The notes beneath the pieces were generated by a model. The model was given only the letters and a program-made list of their open reading frames with translations. It was not told the DNA's origin and did no database searches. A DNA stretch of 49,211 bases from positions 1 to 49,211 of the forward strand of contig DAIDGW010000105.1 in NCBI GenBank assembly GCA_027452245.1, in the 5' to 3' direction. This document shows, in pieces, positions 9,921 to 19,527 of this stretch; within the stretch, counting starts at the first letter, position 1; every line of letters begins with the position of its first letter. The position numbers were made by a program, and so were the translations under genes. The stretch comes from Acidobacteriaceae bacterium. GTDB taxonomy: Bacteria; Acidobacteriota; Terriglobia; Terriglobales; Acidobacteriaceae.

Positions 9921-10877
9921 ATGCCGGCTGGCTCCGATTCACGCGCGCTCTCTGCCTTTCTCGATTATCTCCGCATCGAGAAAGGACTGGCGCCGCTGTC
10001 GATTTCGGCCTATACGACTGACATCAGCCAGTTCACCGAATTTCTGAACCAGCGCAAACGAACTCTACTCGATGCTCGACGCGATGACGTGCGCGAGTTC
10101 CTGCAGCAGCTTTTTTCGCATCAGGTCGATGGACGCAGCGTAGGGCGCAAGCTCTCGGCATTGCGGCATCTCTACCGCTATCTGCTGCTCGATAAGAAGA
10201 TCGATCATGATCCCACGCTGAATATTGAATCTCCGAAGCAGTGGAAGGTTTTGCCCAAGTCGCTGGCGCGGGACGAAATGGAAATAACCCTCGCCGCACC
10301 GGCGAACCTGCACAAAGGAAACGATTCGAAATGGACGGGGGCTCTGGTTGCACGCGATCGCGCCTTGCTGGAACTGCTCTATGCCGGAGCGCTGCGCGTC
10401 TCGGAGGTCGTGAACGCGAAGCTGGATGATCTGAAGCTGGAGAGCGGTTACATGCTGGTGCGGGGAAAAGGGGATAAGGAGCGCATCGTCCCCCTGGGAA
10501 AGCCGGCACAGGAGGCGCTGGAAGATTATCTGAAGAATGCGCGTCCGACGCTTGCAGCAGGGAAGAGCGCCGGGTTTGGGAAGACATCGCCGCTTCTGTT
10601 CATCGCGCGCGGAGCACGCAAGCTTACGCGCCAGCGGGTATGGCAGATGGTGCGGGCGGCGTCAGCCGCATCTGGACGCAAAGCGTCACCGCACATGCTG
10701 CGGCATTCCTGCGCGACACATATGGTCGAAAACGGTGCCGATCTGAGAACCGTTCAGACGATCCTCGGCCATTCCGACATTTCAACTACGCAGGTGTACA
10801 CCCATTTGGCCCTCGACCGGTTGAGAACCGTGTATCAGAAGCACCATCCGCGAGCGAAAGAACACAAATCGCTATGA
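9921..10877 (+). CDS. xerD: Tyrosine recombinase, XerD-like
   Basis: A 318-residue site-specific recombinase. The N-terminal SAM-like DNA-binding domain (about 8-95) precedes the catalytic domain. Catalytic residues are all visible: R159 (AGALRVSEV), K183 (RGKGDKER), H258 and R261 ([10 protein letters not shown]), H284 (LGHSD) and nucleophile Y293. The C-terminal '[20 protein letters not shown]' style ending is closer to XerD than XerC. Its TGA overlaps the ATG of the next recombinase gene (ATGA at 10874-10877). The predicted role is chromosome-dimer resolution at dif with XerC. No clear Shine-Dalgarno precedes the ATG at 9921, but no better in-frame start exists before the conserved domain. 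Confidence 0.92.
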   Translation: MPAGSDSRALSAFLDYLRIEKGLAPLSISAYTTDISQFTEFLNQRKRTLLDARRDDVREFLQQLFSHQVDGRSVGRKLSALRHLYRYLLLDKKIDHDPTLNIESPKQWKVLPKSLARDEMEITLAAPANLHKGNDSKWTGALVARDRALLELLYAGALRVSEVVNAKLDDLKLESGYMLVRGKGDKERIVPLGKPAQEALEDYLKNARPTLAAGKSAGFGKTSPLLFIARGARKLTRQRVWQMVRAASAASGRKASPHMLRHSCATHMVENGADLRTVQTILGHSDISTTQVYTHLALDRLRTVYQKHHPRAKEHKSL

Positions 10878-11785
10878 CCAAGACGACGACACAGACCGTT
10901 GTCGCTCGGGCCGTCGCCGACTTTCTTCTGCACCTGCGCGAGCGCAACGCGTCGGCCCACACGATCAAGGCATATTCCGGCGATCTGGGGAATTTTGCGG
11001 AGTACGTCGGCCCGCGCACATGGAAGGATATCGATCACGTTACGATTCGCGGATTTCTATCACGCTTGTATGAAAAGGGATTAGGCAAGACTTCGGTAGC
11101 CCGGTCGCTGGCCGCGGTCCGTTCCCTGTATCGCTGGCTGGCGCGCGAAGGTGTGGTCGAGCAAAATCCGGCGAAGCTGGTGGCCACTCCCAAGCTCCCC
11201 AAAAAGCTTCCGCGCGTGCCCACAATCGAAGAGATCAACTCCGTGCTCGACGGAGCTATGCCTGAGCAGGCAGCCTTTCCCGAGCGGGACCGCCTGATGT
11301 TGGAACTGCTTTACGGATGCGGTATTCGGAACTCGGAATTGATTGGCATCAACTTGGATGACATTCGGCTCAGTGCCGAAGCCATCCTGATTCGGGGCAA
11401 AGGAAAGAAAGAACGGTACGTTCCGTTTGGGGACTCGGCGAAATCCGCATTGGCAGCGTATCTTCCCGAGCGTCAGAAGATTGTGGCCGGTTCTCATAAA
11501 AATACCCCGGCACTTCTGGTCAATACTCGCGGCGGACGCCTCACCACGCGCAGCGTCGGCCGTATCGTCAAAAAAATTGCCGTGGCCAAGGGGCTCTCGC
11601 CCGACCTGCACCCGCACACGCTGCGGCACGCTTTCGGCACTCACATGCTGGAAGAAGGCGCAGACCTGCGTGCGATTCAGGAATTACTTGGCCACGAACG
11701 GCTCGCGACCACACAGCGCTATACGCAACTCTCGATGAAGCACGTGTTGCAGGTCTACGATCAGACTCATCCCAGGGCGAAGTGA
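10874..11785 (+). CDS. xerC: Tyrosine recombinase, XerC-like
   Basis: A 303-residue tyrosine recombinase, partner of the upstream xerD-like gene. Catalytic set: R152 (CGIRNSEL), K176 (RGKGKKER), H248 and R251 ([10 protein letters not shown]), H274 (LGHERL) and Y283. The ending '[10 protein letters not shown]' is XerC-like. The frame is open far upstream (to 10640) but that part overlaps xerD out of frame; the ATG at 10874, inside the ATGA overlap, is the natural start and gives the usual family length. The stop at 11785 is only 3 bases from the end of the convergent acyl-activating enzyme gene. Tandem, translationally coupled Xer genes are less usual than separate loci. Confidence 0.92.
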   Translation: MTKTTTQTVVARAVADFLLHLRERNASAHTIKAYSGDLGNFAEYVGPRTWKDIDHVTIRGFLSRLYEKGLGKTSVARSLAAVRSLYRWLAREGVVEQNPAKLVATPKLPKKLPRVPTIEEINSVLDGAMPEQAAFPERDRLMLELLYGCGIRNSELIGINLDDIRLSAEAILIRGKGKKERYVPFGDSAKSALAAYLPERQKIVAGSHKNTPALLVNTRGGRLTTRSVGRIVKKIAVAKGLSPDLHPHTLRHAFGTHMLEEGADLRAIQELLGHERLATTQRYTQLSMKHVLQVYDQTHPRAK

Positions 11786-11788
11786 GAT

Positions 11789-14521
11789 TCACTTTCGCAG
11801 GCCTTGCCACATCCCGGCCACCCGCGCCTTCAACTCGGCCGTCATCTTTTCGTAAGCTTCTTCCGAAGCCTCCGATTCCGGCGGAGGAAATATTGGTTGT
11901 CCGAACTGCATCCGCAGCGGCGCAAATTTCTGGAAGCCTTTGCCGCGCGGCCACGCATCGTGAAAACCTTCGATCGCAACGGGAACGATCGGCACCTGCA
12001 CGTGAATTGAAAGGATCGCCGCGCCCTTCTTGAATGCCTTGGGCGTTCCATCAATTGATCGTTCGCCTTCCGGATACAGGAGAAGCACGCGCCCGCGCTT
12101 CAGTCCGAACGCTCCGGCACGCATCGCGGGTACGAGGTTAGCATCGGGATCGACCACGATGACCCGCAGCCACCGCGCCAACCGCCGCATGAATCCTCTG
12201 CCGAATATCTCGCTCGTTCCCACTGCGAAGGCATCGCGCAGGATGTTGCCGGGCACCACAGCGCCCATAATGGCGGGATCCAGAAAACTCTGGTGGTTGG
12301 AGCACACGAGGAATGGGCCCCGCTTGGGAAGGTTTTCCAGCCCTTCGACGCGCAGATGAAATAGATCGCGCCCGGCCATCTGCAGGATGCGCGAGATCAC
12401 ATACCAGAGGGTCTGAATCCCGGGCTGAGGATGCGCCAGTGCCAGCACGTCAGGGTCGGTCGGTTCTTCGGCCAGAATGGCCTTCCATCCAGCGAAGTGT
12501 GCGTGCCTGGGCGCGCCGCCCGCAGAGGCGCTCTCCAGGATTGTATCGACCAGGTCCCGGACCGTGTAGACTTCCGCCAATTGCGATTCATCCACATCGC
12601 CGCCGAGTTCGTTTTCGATTTTGCTCAGCAATTCAACGCGCTGCATGGAGTCGAGGCCAAGATCGAGTTCGAGATTGTGCGTCGGCCGCAGGTCTGCCGG
12701 AGCGTTCGGTGCGAAGTCATGCATGAGATTCAAGGCGCGCTGCACATCCGGCCGGTCCAGCCATGCACGCTCGTCATCGGTGAGAGGCCTTTCCGCCGGG
12801 AGTTCGGATCCATCGGAGACCTTACGCGCCTGATTCGCTTTTACTTTTTTCTCAAGTTCAAAGCGCTTGATCTTGCGGGTTGTGGTTCGCGGTAAATCTT
12901 CCTGCCAGATTTCGTAGCTTGCGATCCTCTTGGTGGAAGCGATCTGCTGCGAAAGTCCCTCGATGTCGAATCGGATCACTTCTTTGGCATTGACGATCTT
13001 GCGTTGGCGGAGAACGTCGAAGTCCGGCACGACCACGGCATGCAGACGGTCGCGATCCTCTCCCGGCTTGCCCTCCAGGCCCACCACGGCGATTTCCTTG
13101 ATGTAGGGCGATTTCAGGTAATGTGCTTCGATTTCTTCGGGATAGACATTCTTCCCGTTGCTCAGCACAATGACTTCCTTTTTTCTTCCGGTGATAAACA
13201 GGTGATGGTGCGAGTCGAAGTAACCCAGATCGCCCGTGTAGAACCATCCGTCGCGCATGACGGCCGTAGTTGCGTCGGGGCGGTTCCAGTATCCCTTCAT
13301 GACGACCGCGCCCCGCAATGCGATTTCTCCCACCGCTGGCCCACCATCTTCCTGCGGCTGAGGATCGACGATTCTGGCTTCGACTCCTTTCAGAGCCTTG
13401 CCCACGGACCCGATCACGTTGTCGTCGGGGTTGGTGCAGAAGACGGCGGCTGCTGTTTCGGTGAGTCCATAGGCCTGCAACACGTCAATGCCTAGCGCGT
13501 AGAAGTCTTCCGCAATTTCCGGAGCGAAGCGGGATCCTCCCGTGACCAGATAGCGCATGCCGTCGCCGAAGGTCTTATGAACTTTGCCAAAGAAGAGTTT
13601 TCCGGCGTTGATTCCGATCTTCCGCAGAATGCGGTTCAGCGCCATCAGGCGGCGAAAGATTCGCTCGACGAATGCACCACGTTTTTTGACTTCCTGAAAG
13701 ATGCGCTCGTGAATCAGATAAAAAAATTGCGGAACAACCGCGAATGCCGTGATGCCGCGCTGCTGCAAGGCGCGCAGCAATTCGGTCGTGTTCAGAGTTT
13801 CGAGATAGACAACGCGCGAGCCTTTCACCAGGGGAAGCAGCAGGTTCGCCATCTGCGCCAGAACGTGGAACATCGGCAGCACGCCGAGGAGCGCGTCGTC
13901 GGGGCCGATGCTCACCCAATCGAAGACGGCTTCAACTTCCCCGAGAATGTTGCCGTGCGTCAGCATGACGCCTTTGGCGTCGGCAGTCGTACCGGAGGTG
14001 TAGAGCAGGGAAGCCAGATCATCGAGTCGCGGATCAACGGCTTGGAATGTTCCCGGTCCGGCTTGGAAAATCTCCGGCAAAACGGCGAGCCACTTCTGGT
14101 CAGAATGGTGCTGGACGCGTTCGGGATCGGTCAGAACGGCGCCAATTTGAAGGTTGTCGGCGGCGGCCCGCGCTACCGCAGCATGCCGGGCGTCAACGAA
14201 CAATGCAGATGCGCCGCTGTCCTCTAATAGCTTCGCAACCTGGTCGGCGTGCAGCGTGGTATCGAGCGGCACAACTGCACATCCGGAAGCGATGATTCCC
14301 AGGTAAGCGGCCACCCAGCGTGGATGGTTATCGGCCAGAATTGCTAAACGCGATCCGCGGCCGAATCTTTGGTCGGTAATCCATCGGCCAACAGATTCGG
14401 CCATGCGCCGCACTTCGCCATAGGTGCAGCCTTCCACCTGATCATGACGCTGGAGTTCGAGGCAGGTATTGCTGGGCCAGCGTTCGGCACATTCCACAAA
14501 ACGGTCGTAGAAACTGGGCAT
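11789..14521 (-). CDS. Acyl-activating enzyme–ACP–acyltransferase fusion
   Basis: A 910-residue three-domain protein. Residues of about 1-560 are an AMP-forming acyl-CoA/ACP synthetase (ANL superfamily), with the ATP-binding loop Y-T-S-G-T at 174-178. About 590-670 is an acyl-carrier domain with the phosphopantetheine serine S625 in D-L-G-L-D-S-M. About 710-910 is a PlsC-type glycerolipid acyltransferase with NHQSFLD at 742-748 and PEGERS at 817-822. The likely chemistry is activation of a fatty acid, loading onto its own carrier domain, and transfer to a lysophospholipid or related acceptor, as in the Aas route but with a built-in ACP. The gene converges on xerC and starts at an ATG. Confidence 0.93.
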   Translation of the reverse strand: MPSFYDRFVECAERWPSNTCLELQRHDQVEGCTYGEVRRMAESVGRWITDQRFGRGSRLAILADNHPRWVAAYLGIIASGCAVVPLDTTLHADQVAKLLEDSGASALFVDARHAAVARAAADNLQIGAVLTDPERVQHHSDQKWLAVLPEIFQAGPGTFQAVDPRLDDLASLLYTSGTTADAKGVMLTHGNILGEVEAVFDWVSIGPDDALLGVLPMFHVLAQMANLLLPLVKGSRVVYLETLNTTELLRALQQRGITAFAVVPQFFYLIHERIFQEVKKRGAFVERIFRRLMALNRILRKIGINAGKLFFGKVHKTFGDGMRYLVTGGSRFAPEIAEDFYALGIDVLQAYGLTETAAAVFCTNPDDNVIGSVGKALKGVEARIVDPQPQEDGGPAVGEIALRGAVVMKGYWNRPDATTAVMRDGWFYTGDLGYFDSHHHLFITGRKKEVIVLSNGKNVYPEEIEAHYLKSPYIKEIAVVGLEGKPGEDRDRLHAVVVPDFDVLRQRKIVNAKEVIRFDIEGLSQQIASTKRIASYEIWQEDLPRTTTRKIKRFELEKKVKANQARKVSDGSELPAERPLTDDERAWLDRPDVQRALNLMHDFAPNAPADLRPTHNLELDLGLDSMQRVELLSKIENELGGDVDESQLAEVYTVRDLVDTILESASAGGAPRHAHFAGWKAILAEEPTDPDVLALAHPQPGIQTLWYVISRILQMAGRDLFHLRVEGLENLPKRGPFLVCSNHQSFLDPAIMGAVVPGNILRDAFAVGTSEIFGRGFMRRLARWLRVIVVDPDANLVPAMRAGAFGLKRGRVLLLYPEGERSIDGTPKAFKKGAAILSIHVQVPIVPVAIEGFHDAWPRGKGFQKFAPLRMQFGQPIFPPPESEASEEAYEKMTAELKARVAGMWQGLRK

Positions 14522-14551
14522 GGTTCGTCGCGAATATACACGAAAAGAGAA

Positions 14552-14572
14552 GGACGGGCTGTATGCCCGTCC
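14552..14572 (-). terminator. Probable intrinsic terminator after the DUF4034 gene
   Basis: A perfect 8-bp stem (GGACGGGC at 14552-14559, GCCCGTCC at 14565-14572) closes a 5-base loop. On the minus strand it is followed by a T-rich stretch (TTCTCTTTT), and it lies 25 bases past the stop of the minus-strand DUF4034 gene and before the start of the next minus-strand gene. The T tract is interrupted, so efficiency is uncertain. Confidence 0.6.
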
Positions 14573-14596
14573 ACAGGAAATGAGTTTTTTAAAAGA

Positions 14597-16126
14597 TTAT
14601 TTGGTGGAGGCCTGAAGGGCCGCTGCCGGATCGACTTCCACCTTGACCCAGTAATCCGCTTTCGGCGGGACGGGTAAGGCGGCGGGTTGGTTGGCGGCTC
14701 GCGGCGTCATCACCTGCGTCAGCAGGCAACCGGCGAGTTTCATGGGAGTGCTTGCCGGATCGAAGTAGATACCCTCGAAGTTCCCACTCTGCCCAACCTT
14801 AAGGAAGAGATCGAACTTGTCATGCGTATCTTTCGCGGTGTCGGCACAGGTGGTCAGAAGGCCGGAAAAGGTTTGCTCGACGGCTTTCCGGTACTTTGCG
14901 CCGTCCGGGCTCGATGAATTGGCCTCAGCTTCCTTCACCGATGCGCGATGAGCATTTTCCAGTTCCGCAAACTGAGTGGCCCACTTCCTGTTCTCGTCGT
15001 AATACTTTTCTGAGCCCCATGTGTGCTCGGACCAATTGTCGCCAATGCGTTGGAAAGTATCACTGGCTGTGACTGAGTCGTTGAATTTCGTCGCCATCAA
15101 CGCGTACACGTTCAGAGCCTCCATCGACATGCCGTATTTCTTTTCGACGTAGGCAAATCCCCTTTGCAGCCGGGGCCAAGACATGCGTGTGAACTCCGGC
15201 TCATCGCAGGTGCAGACCACCTCAGCCGACATCAGGAAATACATTCCGTCTCCTTCCGGGCCGGTCAGCTTGTCCGCGGCGAGTTGCAGAAATCCGGAGG
15301 TGTCGCCTTCTTGGCCATACCATTTAGGCAACAGGTAGCCGGCAAGCAGGCGATGGAAATAGAAGTAATCGGGTTCGAAAGCGACGGCCTGCTGAAAGAG
15401 TTCCAGAGCGCGTTGTTTCGGCCAGGACTCGCCCGTGGCGACCTGCTGCATGACCATATACCATTCCGGACATTTTTCTTTCAGCGAAGAGGCGTCATTC
15501 AGCACGGTCTCTGCCTGTACCATGCGCTTCTCAAACAGCTGCCAATTCCCGCCGCTGACGCTATCAGCCATGCCATCTCCACGCGCATACCATGCGTATG
15601 AGACATAGGCATGCGCCAGGGCTACGCGCGCGGTAATTGATTCGGGCCTGGCATCGACCCATTCATTCAGGAGATCAAGATGCGCGTTCCATTCTTCCTG
15701 GGTGGCGTTCATGTCGGGATTGGGCTCTTCCAGGCCGACATAGAGCTTGTGGATTTTCCATTCCCCGCCCACAAACCTGCTCTTCTGCGTGCGCGCTGCT
15801 CTGGCCACGCAATCCAATTGATCGAATTTCTTATCCTTAAGTAACTGAGAAACCCAGCGCTTGTAAGTCGTTATCGCGTGGACATCGGTGGCTGGGTCCA
15901 CCTCCGGTTCCTCTACTCCGCAGGAGCCTGAACTCACATCCGCATTGGTCGCGGTGGCGGCATTCGCCGAAGGGGGAACGGGGACTGGAGCTTTGGACTG
16001 CATCAGGGCCCGGGACGCCCAGACAGTAAGTACGCTGCCCGTCAGGATGGCCGCAATTGCCAGAAACTTGCCGAGTAGATCATGGGAGCCGAACGTAGAG
16101 CCGGGACCTTGACCAGGAGTAAACAC
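14597..16126 (-). CDS. DUF4034-like protein with membrane anchor
   Basis: A 509-residue protein with one hydrophobic segment near residues 22-40, which makes it a membrane-anchored or exported protein. The rest resembles DUF4034: a helical, TPR-like arrangement including 'AFEPDYFYFHRLLAGYLLPKWYG', typical of that family. Function is unknown. The GTG start at 16126 is supported by GGAGGA 4 bases upstream. A cysteine-containing segment (S-C-G-V-E-E-P-E-V-D) follows the anchor. The gene stands alone between secA (divergent, 222 bp away) and the acyl-activating fusion gene. Confidence 0.8.
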   Translation of the reverse strand: MFTPGQGPGSTFGSHDLLGKFLAIAAILTGSVLTVWASRALMQSKAPVPVPPSANAATATNADVSSGSCGVEEPEVDPATDVHAITTYKRWVSQLLKDKKFDQLDCVARAARTQKSRFVGGEWKIHKLYVGLEEPNPDMNATQEEWNAHLDLLNEWVDARPESITARVALAHAYVSYAWYARGDGMADSVSGGNWQLFEKRMVQAETVLNDASSLKEKCPEWYMVMQQVATGESWPKQRALELFQQAVAFEPDYFYFHRLLAGYLLPKWYGQEGDTSGFLQLAADKLTGPEGDGMYFLMSAEVVCTCDEPEFTRMSWPRLQRGFAYVEKKYGMSMEALNVYALMATKFNDSVTASDTFQRIGDNWSEHTWGSEKYYDENRKWATQFAELENAHRASVKEAEANSSSPDGAKYRKAVEQTFSGLLTTCADTAKDTHDKFDLFLKVGQSGNFEGIYFDPASTPMKLAGCLLTQVMTPRAANQPAALPVPPKADYWVKVEVDPAAALQASTK

Positions 16127-16348
16127 AATTCCTCCATGGAAACCTCAAAGGATGGAAGCAGGCTCCATGCTAGAGACCGGGAGAGGCATGTCGAGATTAC
16201 TGACGGTCAGAGGACTCTGTCGGGCCGGAATCGAGGGCCAGCTTCGGCTGTAACTCGAAGTGAACAATCGGAATTCTCGCCTTCCGCATCTAATATGCTA
16301 GGCTTCTAAAGATAGCCTCGGGCAGGTCGCCCTCCGAAGGATCTCAGT

Positions 16349-19300
16349 TTGATCGATAAAGCTTTTTCAAAGATTTTTGGCACGAAAAACGAACGCGTGG
16401 TGAAGTCGCTGATGCCACAGGTTGGAGCCATTAGTGCGCTCGAACCGGAGATGCAGAAGCTCAGCGATGCCGAACTGCGGGCCAAAACAGACGAATTCCG
16501 CAAGCGCATCCAGGAGCGCCTGGGCCGCCTGGCCAAGAACGCACAAGCTACTGCTCCCACCCCTGACGACGAGGAAGAAGAGGACGTCGATCGTCAAAAA
16601 CGGCTCGAGAAGGAAGAATACGAGGCGCTTCAGGAAGTCCTGAATGAGATTCTGGTGGAAGCGTTTGCCGTCGTTCGCGAGGCCGGGCGGCGCGTGCTCA
16701 ACATGCGCCACTTTGACGTGCAGTTGATCGGCGGCATGGTGCTGCATCAAGGGAAGATCGCAGAAATGAAGACGGGCGAAGGCAAAACGCTCGTCGCAAC
16801 GCTTCCGGTTTACCTCAATGCGCTCAGCGGACGCGGCGTCCACGTGGTCACGGTTAACGACTATCTCGCCAAGCGCGACTCCGAGTGGATGGGCAAGCTC
16901 TACCGTTTCCTCGGTCTTACTGTCGGTGTCATCGTGCACGATCTGGACGACGACCAACGCCGGGCCGCCTATGCTGCCGACGTGACCTACGGCACCAACA
17001 ACGAATTTGGATTCGATTACCTCCGCGACAACATGAAATTTGATCTCCGCGATTGCGTGCAGCGCGGGCACAATTATTCCATTGTCGACGAAGTAGACTC
17101 GATCCTCATCGACGAAGCCCGCACGCCGCTGATCATCTCCGGCGCCAGCGAGGAATCGACCGATAAGTATTACCGGGTGAACCGCATCATTCCCAAGCTG
17201 GAGAAAGGCGAGGAGCTATCGCAGCAAGAGGTGCGCGATTTGCTGGAAGAGGGCAAATTCTCCCCGGCGCGGCGGGAAACCTTGATCCGGGAATTGAACG
17301 ATTCCGGCAACGATCCCACCAGGATGATCCTTACCGGCGATTACGCGATTGACGAAAAACATCGCAATATCACCGTCACTGACGAAGGCTGGGAGAAGGT
17401 GGAAGGCCTGCTCGGAATTGGCAATATTGCTGATCCGGAGAACTGGCCGCTGAAGCATCACGTTGAGACTGCCATCAAGGCGCACGCGCTCTACCGCCGG
17501 GATGTGGAATACGTGGTGAAAGATGGCGAAGTGATCATCGTCGACGAGTTCACGGGACGCATGATGCCCGGGCGCCGTTGGTCTGATGGCCTGCACCAGG
17601 CGATCGAAGCCAAAGAAGGCGTGAAGATTGAGCGCGAGAATCAGACTCTGGCCACGATTACTTTCCAGAATTATTTCCGCATGTTCAAGAAACTCGCCGG
17701 CATGACCGGAACCGCGGAAACGGAAGCGACCGAATTCTCGAAAATCTACAACCTGGACGTGGTTGTTATCCCGACCAACCGGGTATTGCTGCGCATCGAA
17801 AATCCCGACGTCGTCTATCGCACGGAGAAGGAAAAATTCTTTGCGGTGGCAGACGAGATCCAGCAACTCTCGACCAAGGGACAACCGGTGCTGGTCGGCA
17901 CCACGTCCGTCGAAAAGTCGGAACGCCTGTCGGACTTGCTGAAGAAAAAAGCCATCCGCCACGTCGTGCTCAACGCCAAATTCCACGAGCGTGAAGCGGA
18001 AATCGTTGCGCAAGCCGGACGTAAAGGCGCGGTCACAATCGCGACTAACATGGCCGGCCGTGGTACAGATATCCTTCTTGGCGGCAACCCCGAGTTTATG
18101 GCCAAGCAGGAGATGGTTAAGAAGGGGCTCGCCCAGCAACTCCGGGTGGCGCAAGGCAAGATTGAAGGGCCGCAGGAAGATGGCCAGACTTCCATCTTCT
18201 ACTACAACGGAAATGAGTACACCGTTACGACCGACAAGTGGACCGAGGCCCTTGAGCGCTATAAGGCGCAAACCGATAAAGAGCACGACGAAGTCACCGG
18301 AGTGGGCGGCCTGCACATCCTGGGCACGGAGCGGCACGAATCCCGCCGCATCGACAACCAGCTTCGCGGACGTGCCGGCCGTCAAGGCGATCCAGGTTCC
18401 TCGCGTTTTTATCTGGCACTCGAAGATGACCTGATGCGCATCTTCGCCAAAGAGTGGGTCTCCAAACTTCTGCAGCGGCTGGGTATGGAGGAAGGCGTGC
18501 CCATCGAATCGAAGCTGATCAGCCGCCGCATCGAGACAGCGCAGGAGACGGTCGAAGCGCAGCACTTCGAGTCGCGCAAACACCTCATTGAGTACGACGA
18601 CGTGATGAACAAGCAGCGCGAAGCCGTGTATGGACTCCGCCGGCGCTTGCTCGAAGGTGTCGACCAGAAAGACCTCATTCTTGAGGACTACGTTTCTGCG
18701 ATCCTGGGAGACCTGCTGGAAAAGTATGCGCCACCCAAAGCCCACGTCGATGACTGGGATATCAAAGGCTTGAAGGAAGCGGTATTCACGCGATTTGGCG
18801 TCGACTTTGTCGCCGAGGGCGTGAAGGTCGAGCAACTCAATCGCCAGGAACTGGGCGACGCCATCTTCGACCGCCTCAAGGCCCGCTACGAAGCCAAGGA
18901 AGCGTTAATCGGGCCGGAAGCCATGCGCCACCACGAGCGCATGATCATGCTCAGCGTGCTGGACTCGCAGTGGAAAGACCACCTCCTCAGCATGGATCAT
19001 CTGAAGGAGGGTATTGGTCTTCGCGGATACGGCCAGAAAGATCCGCTCGTCGAGTACAAGCGCGAATCTTTCGACATGTTCGAAGAAATGATGCAGCGCT
19101 TCCAGGAAGACACCGTGCGGTATCTCTACCTGATGCAGATCCTGGAACGTCCGGCAGAGCCGCAGCCGCCCCAGCAAGCGGTTCCAGAGAATGGCGGATC
19201 GCGTCCCGACCAGATTGCCTTGGCGCAGCAAGGTGCCGACGGCAACGGACATCGTCGCCATAAGGTCTCAACTTCGGCGGACGAAATCGAAGAACAGTTC

Positions 19301-19459
19301 ATTCGCCGCAAGCGCCGCGAACTCGAGCAAGCCCGCATGGCTGGAGGGGGAGACGCCCAGCCTGTGCAACAAGTTGTTCGCTCGCAGGAAAAGGTGGGAC
19401 GGAACGATCCTTGCCCTTGCGGCTCTGGAAAGAAATATAAGAAGTGCCATGGAGCCTGA
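16349..19459 (+). CDS. secA: Preprotein translocase ATPase SecA
   Basis: A 1036-residue SecA, the ATPase that drives post-translational export through SecYEG. Visible are the Walker A region (M-K-T-G-E-G-K-T, near residue 146), the DEAD-like '[20 protein letters not shown]' segment, the '[12 protein letters not shown]' and '[10 protein letters not shown]' helicase motifs, and a C-terminal zinc finger (C1022, C1024, C1033, H1034) that binds SecB or ribosomes. The start is a TTG at 16349 with a GAAGGA Shine-Dalgarno about 8 bases upstream. A charged insertion (about 60-85) rich in D and E near the N-terminus makes the protein longer than the E. coli enzyme (901 residues). Confidence 0.98.
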   Translation: MIDKAFSKIFGTKNERVVKSLMPQVGAISALEPEMQKLSDAELRAKTDEFRKRIQERLGRLAKNAQATAPTPDDEEEEDVDRQKRLEKEEYEALQEVLNEILVEAFAVVREAGRRVLNMRHFDVQLIGGMVLHQGKIAEMKTGEGKTLVATLPVYLNALSGRGVHVVTVNDYLAKRDSEWMGKLYRFLGLTVGVIVHDLDDDQRRAAYAADVTYGTNNEFGFDYLRDNMKFDLRDCVQRGHNYSIVDEVDSILIDEARTPLIISGASEESTDKYYRVNRIIPKLEKGEELSQQEVRDLLEEGKFSPARRETLIRELNDSGNDPTRMILTGDYAIDEKHRNITVTDEGWEKVEGLLGIGNIADPENWPLKHHVETAIKAHALYRRDVEYVVKDGEVIIVDEFTGRMMPGRRWSDGLHQAIEAKEGVKIERENQTLATITFQNYFRMFKKLAGMTGTAETEATEFSKIYNLDVVVIPTNRVLLRIENPDVVYRTEKEKFFAVADEIQQLSTKGQPVLVGTTSVEKSERLSDLLKKKAIRHVVLNAKFHEREAEIVAQAGRKGAVTIATNMAGRGTDILLGGNPEFMAKQEMVKKGLAQQLRVAQGKIEGPQEDGQTSIFYYNGNEYTVTTDKWTEALERYKAQTDKEHDEVTGVGGLHILGTERHESRRIDNQLRGRAGRQGDPGSSRFYLALEDDLMRIFAKEWVSKLLQRLGMEEGVPIESKLISRRIETAQETVEAQHFESRKHLIEYDDVMNKQREAVYGLRRRLLEGVDQKDLILEDYVSAILGDLLEKYAPPKAHVDDWDIKGLKEAVFTRFGVDFVAEGVKVEQLNRQELGDAIFDRLKARYEAKEALIGPEAMRHHERMIMLSVLDSQWKDHLLSMDHLKEGIGLRGYGQKDPLVEYKRESFDMFEEMMQRFQEDTVRYLYLMQILERPAEPQPPQQAVPENGGSRPDQIALAQQGADGNGHRRHKVSTSADEIEEQFIRRKRRELEQARMAGGGDAQPVQQVVRSQEKVGRNDPCPCGSGKKYKKCHGA

Positions 19460-19527
19460 CGAATCGATCGGCGCCGTGAGCCGGCTTCAAGTCTGAACCC
19501 TTTTTCCGCTTCCGCAATCCAATCACG

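Noticed and set aside
17216..18835. A 539-codon open frame antisense to secA
   Set aside because: It is a shadow of secA codon usage in a GC-rich gene. The secA reading on the plus strand is unambiguous.
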